DNA from: Loripinus fragilis
Lineage: Eukaryota; Mollusca; Bivalvia; Lucinida; Lucinidae
Length of the DNA stretch: 64,000 bases
Direction of reading: 5' to 3'
Assembly (NCBI GenBank): GCA_964019695.1
Contig: OZ026516.1
Span: 103,664,368-103,728,367, forward strand
A program made the translations under genes and the position numbers. Positions 1 through 10,700 of the stretch are shown in pieces (within the stretch, counting starts at the first letter, position 1; every line of letters begins with the position of its first letter). The notes under the pieces are model-generated. The model did no database searches. It had not been told where the DNA came from and saw nothing but the letters and a program-made list of their open reading frames with translations.

Positions 1-70
1 TTGGAGTTTCAAAAGTTCAGGATTTGGGGAATTTCGAACTTTCACCCATGGGACCATGACAGAGATTTTT
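1..70. other. Left edge, no feature seen
   Basis: AT-rich sequence ahead of the first repeat element. No exon or motif recognised. Confidence 0.3.
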
Positions 71-1492
71 ATACCCCCCGCAAACTTTGTTTGTAGGGGG
101 TATACTGTTTTCACGTTGTCCGTGCGTCCGTCCGTGCGTCCGTCCGTGCGTCCGTCCGTAACGCTTTGTTTCCTTAATAACTTGGAGAGTCATTGCTGGA
201 TTTTCATCAAACCTTGCTAACATGTTCATATATGCAAGACAAATACTTTAGACAAAAAAGTAAGGGCTAGGGGCCAATTCTATTAGAGTTATTTCCCTTT
301 GTAGTTCTAAATGGCTTTTAATATAGTGCTTTATGCTTATACTATTATAGGCCATACACAGGCCAATCAACTCCTACCACAGCTTTTGATGGAACAAGTT
401 GATACTTTTCCTATACAATGTACACACATTGAACATATGCATGAAGGAGTTTAGTTCAGAAAAAAATAAGTTTTGACAAAATGACAGCTGTGAGAACTTA
501 GACAATTTTTCCCTAATAAGTTGTTTGTATATTCATAGATGGTGCCTTTATGGGCCGATCAACTCCTACCACAGCTTTTTATGGAGCAATTTGATACTTT
601 GCCTATACAATGTAGACACATTGAACATATGCATGAAGGAGTTTGGTTTAGAAAAAATATTTTTTGACAAAATGACAGCTGTGAGAACTTAGACAATTTT
701 CCCTAATAAGGCTTTTGTATATGCATAGATGGTGCCTTCATGGGCCGATCAACTCCTACCACAGCTTTTGATGGAACAATTTGATACTTTGCCTATACAA
801 TGTAAACACATTGAACATATGCATGAAGGAGTTTTTTTTTAAAAAAATAATTTTTGACGAAATGACAGCTGTGAGAACTTAGACAATTTTTTCCTTATTA
901 GGCTTTTGTATATGCATAGATGGTGCTTTCATGGGCCGATCAACTCCTACTACAGCTTTTGATGGAACAATTTCATACTTTGCCGATACATTGTAGACAC
1001 ATTGAACATATGCATGAAGGAGTTTGGTTCAGAAAAAATAATTTTGACAAAATGACAGCTGTGAGAACTTAGACAATTTTTCCCTTATATGGCTTTTGTA
1101 TATGCATTGATAGTGCCTTTATGGGCCAATCAACTCCTACCACAGCTTTTGATGGAGCAATTTAATACTTTGTCAATACACTGTATAAACAATGAACATA
1201 TGCATGAAGGAGTTTATAATTTTTGTTGAACTTAGACAATTATTCCCTTATATGGTTTTTGTATATGCATGGATAGTGCCTTTATGGGCCGATCAACTCC
1301 TACCACAGCTGTTGATGGAACAATTTTATACTTTGCCGATACAATGTAGACACATTGAACATATGCATAAAGGAGTTTATAATTTTTGTTTGCACAGATT
1401 CTACTGAAATCTTGTTATCAAAACTAAGGTCTTCTTGTTCGAACTATAACTTGCCAAGTTTTATCACTGACTCTTTCTGTGCGGGGGGTATC
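71..1492. repeat. Inverted-end element carrying six ~190-bp tandem repeats
   Basis: The block starts with ATACCCCCCGCA (71-82) and ends with the exact inverse TGCGGGGGGTAT (1481-1492). This suggests a non-autonomous DNA element with 12-bp terminal inverted repeats. Next to the left end is a short GTCCGTCCGTGC tandem (118-160). The interior is an array whose anchor CAACTCCTACCACAGC begins near 368, 560, 750, 941, 1131 and 1294, giving a period of about 190 bp with a shortened last unit. Open frames inside are short and not protein-like. The right end is only 47 bp from the first P450 exon, so the element sits in the intron just upstream of it. Confidence 0.65.
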
Positions 1493-1539
1493 TAATAAGC
1501 ATTGCTTATTGACTTTTTTCATTTATTCTGCTCATGCAG

Positions 1540-1743
1540 GTTATCGGTGAGAAAGCCGAAGAGTTTAACAAGCGTTATGGTGCCAAGATGACAATGGAGC
1601 AGCTTCTGGAAGATGATGACTCAGGAATTGTGGGTAAAAAGAAGAGGCTCGCCTTCCTCGACATGTTGCTGTGTGCTACAGCTGACGGACAGAAACTGTC
1701 TCATGCTGATATCAGGGAGGAAGTGGATACATTTATGTTTGAG
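1540..1743 (+). CDS. CYP4 exon a (to start of I helix)
   Basis: 68 codons, phase 0 in and out. Acceptor is ctcatgcag and donor is gag|gttagt. It contains [14 protein letters not shown] and ends in EEVDTFMFE, the first part of the CYP4 I-helix signature. A MITE begins only 8 bp into the following intron. Confidence 0.95.
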
Positions 1744-4700
1744 GTTAGTTATACAGTAAAACCTGTCTTAAATGGACACTCAAGAATAAACAAAACAAAG
1801 GCCTTAATGGCAAATGGTAGCTTAATGAAGGTCAAAAGTATTGCAGAATGCTCCCTTTGGCAATATTTTTGACCTGCATTAAGGGATAAATAGTCTTGAA
1901 AACAGTTTTTGGTCTTCTTTTTGAATGGCCACTTTAGACAGGTTTTACTGTATTTTAGAGGATTGATAACCTGCATACTAATGTAAATATTGAATTATTA
2001 ACCCTTTGTATTTGGGAAACCCTTAAACAAGCACTTGCAAACAGTGAAGTCGACCCAGATGAAATGCAGCATAATGCTGCATTTCATCAGGGTCTACACT
2101 ATTTGTAAAGGTAAAAAAGGATCTTCAGACAAAAGAGTACAATATTTTTGGAAAATTATAACCTGACACCCCTAGATATGTACAATGGACTATCCCAAGT
2201 TTATTAATCAAACCAGAAGGAAGAATACATTTAGTATACAAAGGGTTGAATGAGATGGGGAATAGAGATAAAATTTAAGAGATATCGCAATTTTAATCTT
2301 TCAGCCATGTGTTGCCTATGTACAACTGAAACAACATGGTTTCATAATGATACTTACAGCTCAAATTTTCTCTTACTTACTGATTTGAGTTAGATGTCCA
2401 CCTATAGGAATCCAGTTGCTTGATCTCTTGTGCACCATGCTGTAGGTCAAATTTCATGCTGCTATTTAGTCTTTAATCACGGTTTATAGCTATGGTTTCC
2501 TCTTTAATTGCACGACGATGGGTCAGGCCTCAGACTCTATGACGGCTCTGACGTAAAGCTTTAATCGATGGGTTGGTGCCTGATGCTTATCTATAGCTGG
2601 ACCCACCGTGGCTCAACTTGAGGTTTTCTTTAGCTCTGACTATCTGTGAGTCATGAGCCCTTTTCTTTGTTTCATCATGGAGTGTTAATTTGATTAGAGT
2701 GTTTTCCATGATGATACATTGCATTAGTTAGATGGCCTCAATGCGAGCTGAACATTTCTTGTACTTCAACAACAGCAGAATCTAGGGCAAAGATTTGGTA
2801 CCAGTAAAATGCATTTAAGCCCCCTGGTGGCTTAGGCTGCTGTCCGTTCTAAGGCGGTGGTTCTGTTGTTGTTGACTTTTTGTTTATTGTTACTCCTATT
2901 GTGGGAGTCTGTAATTGTTCTATGTTTTGTTGTACGTTACTTTATGTCCATACTAGTATTGCAATCATCTTGATGGGGAAGAGAGAGCTGATTGCTTTGC
3001 TTAATTTGTCTTCCTGGTGTCTTGTGATGGTTTAGCGGCTCTTCCTCGCGGTGCCACGGGGTTGTCTGCAGTTTGTGATTGTGGTATTTCCTGATCATAC
3101 TCACTTACTATTTTTAACCTAGGAGTTCTGAATTGCCCATTGTAACTCAGTTTTTCCCCAGTCAGTTTTTTCCATGGGGTGCAATGGGCTGGCCCATTCT
3201 TTCCTTATGGAATAACTGACTGATGAATTTTTCTTACATCATTATCTATGCCTGATCAAACTGATTTTATCACATGATGTTGCGTCTGGGAGTGATATAA
3301 AGCCATGAATTAAAATCGATAAACCACTAGTGGTTTACAGATTTAGTAATGTTATGTAATGACGTCCATTATAACTTTGCATAAAAGCAAGGTAAATCTT
3401 GCCGTTTCACTCCAAAATGTGATTTAAAAGTAATTTTAATATCATGTGATAAGTAGACTCTAACATTTGTGCTCCTGTATAACTGAATTTAGTAAACCCG
3501 TTGTGAAAAAGTGATAAAATGCTCGGCAAGCCTCGCAATTTATCACTTTTCCTCAACTTATTTAATAAATTCAATAAAACATGAGCATAGATTTTCTGAT
3601 TAGGGCTGATGAAGATGTACAGAAGAAAGTTCATGAAGAATTAGACTCCCCCACCCTACATCAATATCCATACATGACTTGGCTGATTTTCTCTTACAAA
3701 TACTATTGTAGGGTCATGACACGACAGCTATTGCCTCCAACTGGGCAACACATCTGATTAGGGCTGATGAAGAGGTACACACAGAAGAAAGTTCATGAAC
3801 AAATTAGACCCCCCCCCCTCCTGCCCGCGTCGTTTTTCATACATGACCTGACTGATTTTCTCTTACAAATGCTTATTGTAGGGTCATGACACGACAGCTA
3901 TGGCCTCCAACTGGGCAACACATCTGATTGGAGCTGATGAAGAGGTACAGAAGAAAGTTCATGAAGAATTAGACTCCATATTTGGTAGGGGAACTCCTCA
4001 GTTACTTTCAACCTTCTATAACCCTTTACTCCATTAGCTATTTTTTTAGATCATGACATCATTTTCTGTTTTTAGACAAAATTGAAAAAAATGAAGAAAA
4101 ATTTAAGTAAAGTTTTGAAATTTTTTAAAAATATGATGGAAAATACATGATATTTCAAAGGCGTCAAAAGACATCATTATGGAGTAAAGGGTTAATTGAC
4201 AGTGTGCTCCTAAAATAGTTGATGTTAAATTGATCTGTAATGATGCATTTTAAAATTCATTCACAACTGCATGCCTGCCAAGCACACTGATGCTCAACTG
4301 CTGGTGAGTATGAAAAACAGCTGCCTTAAGAAGAGAATCGAAAATTGGGGAACATTGCTTAAAAGCCAACTATTGTTGTGGTATAAACACTAGCTCAGAA
4401 AGTATTCTCATTATGTCATATTTACATTTTCAAAGCAAGCCTTAAATGAATCTTTAGATTTTTGCAAACATTCATGGCCTCATGAATGGCACAAAATTTG
4501 ATTGACAGCTGCCAGGCTCACTTGACCGTGCAATTCGCTTCGAACATCAAATTCATTCGCCAGATGTGCCACTGGTATTGTGATTGACAGCGAGCCACAC
4601 CTGAGTCGCATGTGCAAAACAAGCTTCTTGTTTGCTTCATTGGCTGTAAATATTCACACTGGCTGTTCCGCGTTTCCGTTTAACACTCCAACAAACAGTT

Positions 4701-7700
4701 AATACGATTAAATAGATACAAAATTGTTTTATCTCCTAAATTATAAATACTTTCTATATATTAGTTATTTATAATAAAATGTAAATATAAGTAATAAATT
4801 CAATTTTTGGAAAGTTCATGGCATCATGAATACTTTGGGTCACTGGGCTTCACTTACTTGCAAGATACTCGAAGTATTCATGATTCATTCGGGTTTCACT
4901 TACTTTGCTAGAGACCCTAAGTATTCTGATTCCATGAACCTTCAAAAAATCGAATTCATTTCTTAGATATTTACTTTTCCTGTAGTAAACTAATTCCTGT
5001 TGGGTTCTAGTCCAGCTTTATTACATAAAAAGTATATCTGACCAAAGAAGAGAGCTTTTATACCACAACTGTAAGAATTCATAGGCAATTGCTTGACATT
5101 CCCCAAATTTGGATTCTCCATGAAGGCATAGATCCAGATAAAGAAATTTTATGAGCGTAAAATTGTAAATATTTTCTTGCCCATCAATTTAAACATGTGT
5201 TTTTGGTGCTCAAAAGAACCATCTTATTGAGACGTTTTTTTTTAGTACCCACAACATATGCTTTGGATTTGAAATAAAGAAAATTGTTTTCCAATACTCA
5301 CTCTTATCTGGAAGCCTGTGAAGGGCAGTTGTTATTCAAATTCACTAGCAGTTGGGAGGTAGAGTTTTTGATAAAAGACAGGTTTTTAATGATGCACTTA
5401 GAGATTTTCAACCCCTAACCATCAATTTGAAATTTTTTTTAGAAACGAAAATTGGAATACTGAAACAAATATGGTCTTGTTTGGGACTATCCACAGATAT
5501 GTTCATGCTTCAAAATGCTTTTGATAAGCTCTTTGACTCTTTCTTTGAAACTCATTTCAAAACAATTATGTAAATACGAGTACTGGGTGACCAGACTCAA
5601 AAATTTATTTTAAGCTTCAGGGGTTCATATTGGCAGTCTTATACTTTGCTTCTTTAATTATTTAGTACTTAATTTGTTTATTTATTTATTTTTATTTATT
5701 TATAGCAATTTGAACTTATTTATCTATTTATTTCTGCATTCTTTCTTTTATTGTTTTATTTATTTATTTATTATTACCTAACCTATAATTCTCTAGTTTA
5801 TACTGCTATCATCCTGTTTGGTTCCTAACTTGTATTCCTAACCAGATTGTATATATTCAGCCATGTGTGTGTGTGTGTGTGCGTGTGCGTGAAGTTCTGT
5901 CCATGACTTATTGGCGCACTCCTCCAAGCCACAAAGACAGGAAGGGTAGTTTCATGACAAGCCCCACAGGCAATGTGCCTGGTTATAAAAATGTGATAAA
6001 AAGGGCTTACTGTTAACAATAACCAGCATGGCCTGTTTAGGTGGTGGGGAAACCAGAGAGCCTGGAGAAAAACCACCACATTTTTTCCTTTTTTTTCATT
6101 AGTTTATTTATTTTTTGATAGTAGACATTTTACGGAATAGACATTTTGGCACAGTAGACATAATGGGAATAGACATTTTGGCATAGTTGACATCATGGGA
6201 ATAGTCATTTCTACTACCTACTCATATAGATACCGGTTCTTTTTTAAATATTGCATACATTTCCTACTATTTCAACATGTACCTAACAGAATTCCAAACC
6301 TCGATCTATCTCCAAACTCGTTATACTGCCAAAATTCCCATTTTCAGATGGTGGTGATATAACAAGGTTTTACTGTTCATGTAAAATAATAGCAACAATA
6401 ACTAACTTCATCAATTTTGATTGATTGACAGCAGGACCTTAGTTAAGAGTGCTAAACAAAAATTTGATTTTCGTATTTCTCAACCAAAACATATGTTGTG
6501 GATACTCAAAAGAACTATCTCAATGAGACGGTTCTTTTGAGCACCCTAAACATATGTTAAAACTGGTGGGTAAGAAAATATTAACATTTTTACGCTGAAA
6601 AATTTTGTTTATCTAAACCTGTGATTGACAGCTTTCAATTCTATTTGATAGGTGACAGTGACCGAGATGCCACAATGGATGATTTGAAGTCAATGAATTA
6701 CCTTGAATGTTGTATAAAGGTACTGTAAAACACTTGAGCCTCGACATGTGATTTCCAACAATGTGGTATTTTGACAAGTGTAAATTCAGACAAGCCTGTG
6801 CAGCCTCCTTTTAAGCCTAGAAACTCCAAATGATGTTTAATTAGTAGCTTAGCACTCATAGATTATTCATGCGACTAGCAAAGGCTCTGATCAGACTGCG
6901 CATCTGCACAGGCTGGTCTGAGGCTTTGCTGGTCGCCCATTGTTTGAAATCTCATGTCACGGCTCTTATAGTTGGCGGCCATTTAATTTTGGCAACATTG
7001 GCAGTTAAAGTAAAAACTGCCTAAATTTAAAAAATGCCAATAATATCACAGATCACAAGAGTAATACGCTTACATAAATTATTCCCCAAATGCATCTTGA
7101 GTGTTATATAGGGAAAATGCAATGTTAACCAGTTATGGGAATAAAACAAATATTTCACATTATTACCCAACCGTCTTTATACGGAGTAATTGTCTATTTT
7201 TTTGCTATGTTATGCGTCACTGAACTATTGACCAGTCAATATTTTTGTCTATTGACTGGCACTATACCATGGCCTGGTTTCCCACTTTCCTGTTAAAAGC
7301 AAGCAGGGGCTTATCGGCATGGGCGATGATGATTGGCGTACAGTAAGTTTATTAAAGGAGATGCTGTGCAACAATGGTGAAAATGAGGCATGGTTTAGCA
7401 AAGTTAAACTTCAATGTTTATGGTCAGAAACAAAGTGTGGGTACTCGTTTTCTTAGTTAGAAGAGGCGGAACATTTTGAGACCAAAATTGTGTAGATTTG
7501 GTGAAATTTTCTGTTTTGTAACACAATCGCAACATATACAGCAACTCCATTCAAGGCCCAACGCTGCTAAGTATTTCATCAAATGGGTTGGGTAATAAAA
7601 CAGTTATTTCATGCCTGTTTGTAGTATAGTCAAAACTATTACCCTTAGGTACCATTGACGACCTGATGCACTATTGAACTCAGCCTCGTGCACCAGGCCG

Positions 7701-10700
7701 TCCACGGCACCCCTCAGGGGTAATAGTTTTGACTATTCTACAAACAGGCATGAAATAACTGTTTAATATAAAAGGTGTATAAAACAGTCAAAATTTGCTG
7801 CTATCAAATTTAAGTGTTTTACAGTAAATGTGTTTGATTAAAAGATTATTAATTTCATTTCATAGAATAATTTTGTGCTTGGACTCAATGATGCTTTCAA
7901 CAATAGTTCAGTCATATCATGATAGTAATTTATAATGGGTTTAAACCAAAGTAACCACAACAAAAGTTCAGCGTACTATCCACTGCACCACATAGCTCCA
8001 CATACACTGTGTTGTGCAACGGTGTACGACAAAACATAGAAAGACAAAAGAAAGAAGCGACTTTTAATAGACTAGTCAAAACATAGACGAGACATTAAAT
8101 AGATCGATGAATATTATAATAGAACGACCAATAATAGATCAATAAGTGTGAAAAACAATAATTACTAATACTTGACTGCCCGGTGATTGCTCGGACCCAG
8201 TATAAACGGACGGAAATACAAAGTTATGTTGTTGAGGTTTTGTTTTAGTGCTATTTCAAAGTACTACATCATATAAAATTGATTCCGAACACACCCAAGA
8301 TTATACAAAGTTATTCCCGGTATGCAGAGTTGAAATATTACAAGTCATAGTAAATAAAATTGAAGTTTTATTATCTTTTTAGGTTGATTACTGACGATTT
8401 TCGGCTAAAAGGCCTGAAAATAGCTAAAACCGTACCTTGGTAGCTTGTTGATATTGACAAATATAACAATATAGTCTTAAAGATAGTATATTGAACCATT
8501 GCTTTTTGAAGAAAAAATCACAGATATGCAGAGAGATTTAATGGAGATATGATTATTTAATCTTCGTTATACGTCAGTTTTGTTTGAAAGCTCAGCCTCG
8601 ACAACGTATTTCCAATATATACATTTACCTGTATGTCATTTATCAGTCCGTGTATACTGGATCTGAGGCGATTGCTATGTGTCATTGAACATTCGCTTAC
8701 TCAATTCATTAATAAGTCGATGAAATAAGCTCTCCTTCATGGAGAAACAGTGTCCAAAAAATCTTCAAAAGCAGTAAGCCGTAAGAAAAGACTTAAGAGA
8801 GCTGTGTCCATGTTTTGAGTTAAGAACCAATAACGGACATTCCTGTATGCCATGGAGTACCTTGAGGTTTTGGCCCATAACGTAACATACTAACTGTGGA
8901 ACTGTGTCACAAAAGGTAACTAGCAGTGATACTGCACTTTAGGCTTTATTGGTGGCTATCTCAAATATTTCTAAACTTTTTCAATGTTATTTTGAAGTTT
9001 TTTCGATCTTTTTTCCATGTTTTTTGTCTATGTTTTATCTTTCTATATTATGTCTTTTCTATATTTTTGCTTTTCTATATTTTGTCTTTCTATGTTTTGT
9101 CATAGATCCTTCTGCAATTGTCTGTGTCTGACCATAGCTCATAACTAATACGTAAAACATCAATCCAAACAAACAAATCCATTTAGGGCCACTTGTTTTT
9201 GTAAATAAATGTTGTCAGTACTTAACTGAAACATGTATATAGGGGATCTTACATGAGTGCTCATGTTTTATTGAATTTATTAAACGAGTTGGGAAAAAGT
9301 GATAAAATGCAAGGCTTGCTGAGCATTTTATTACTTTTTCGCGACAAGTTTAATAAATTCAATAATACAGGAGCACGGATGTTAGATTCTATTTATCCTA
9401 TGACATAATTAAAAATCACATTTTTGGCGTGGACACATCAAGATTTTGCAATCTTTTACGCAACATTATAATGGACGTCATAATTGTTTCCAGAAAATCT
9501 GTTAACCAATAGTGGTTTATCGATTTTATTCCAAAGCGTTATATCCCTCCCAGAAGGGACATCATGTGATAAATGTATTTTTTATGTTGAAATATATCCA
9601 TACAACTCATGCTTATGTTTGTCACATATTTCTTGTAAACATGAAAAGCTTAATCGATAAAGCACCACCTATTATTTGCAGCAGATGACAATTTCAAATA
9701 TTGCCACCTTCTCAAAAATAACAAATAAGGCATGATATTTCATGAGAATTGTCTGCTGGCAGACAATTCTCGTGAAATATCATTCCTTATTTCTTTCAAA
9801 AATTATAAAAGATGTCGCAAAATTTGTGGTGATTGGCGCTTTAAGAGTTATGATGAAGTTGCCAGCCAACTTGTTAAAATTTGATACAGGGCTTATAGAT
9901 CTGATAAGATTTTAAGTACTACATGTATTTATCAAAATGTAAATATTTGCAGGAAGCACTCAGAATATTTCCATCTGTGCCAGTATTTGGAAGAAGTTTG
10001 ACTGAAGATGTCAAGATAGGTAAGTGCTCTGTTTTTACAAAGAAAATATGGGATAGTTGTATTAAAAACTTTCATTTGGGAAGGTTTATCGTCAAGAATA
10101 TGGTCAGAAATTTAATTTTATCAGTTACCTCGCATATTAATTGCATTGTTGCACCTTGCCTGATAAACGTTGTCTATATTCCATATACAAGGGGCGATTT
10201 ATAAATTCGCGGAATTGCTTTATTACTGAAATCTGAAATAGATAGTGAAAAAATAGAATACATCACAATATACGTTTACTCAAGACGGACATTTAGCTCA
10301 AATTTCATATAGATATATTGAAAAATAAAGTTTACATGATAAATTGAACAACAGTACATGTACTATGTAGGACTTGAAGCACCCCAAAGTCACGCTGACG
10401 TAACTCAAGCATCAATGTCAGCTGTCCGATTCATTTTCTCCATGTAATCACCACCTGTGACCACCCACTTTTCATGTCAAGGTACCAATGATTGATCTAA
10501 CTTTACTTTAAACTTATACTGACTGAATGAAAAAAAAAATGCGCATGAGTTGTTGCGTAATTATAAAGTGGTTTCAAACCCTTGAGCTCTTTTTGTCAGT
10601 TCAGGGAACAGACTAAATTCTTAAAGGGGTGTGGTGCTTAATTCGGACTATAAAGCAGGTTATGATAGGAGACTGAATCCAAGCAGGTCAATTTCCAGTT

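Noticed and set aside
1..1539. Missing CYP4 N-terminal exons at the left edge
   Set aside because: Only the tandem-repeat element and short flanks are present; no P450 B-G helix sequence in any frame.
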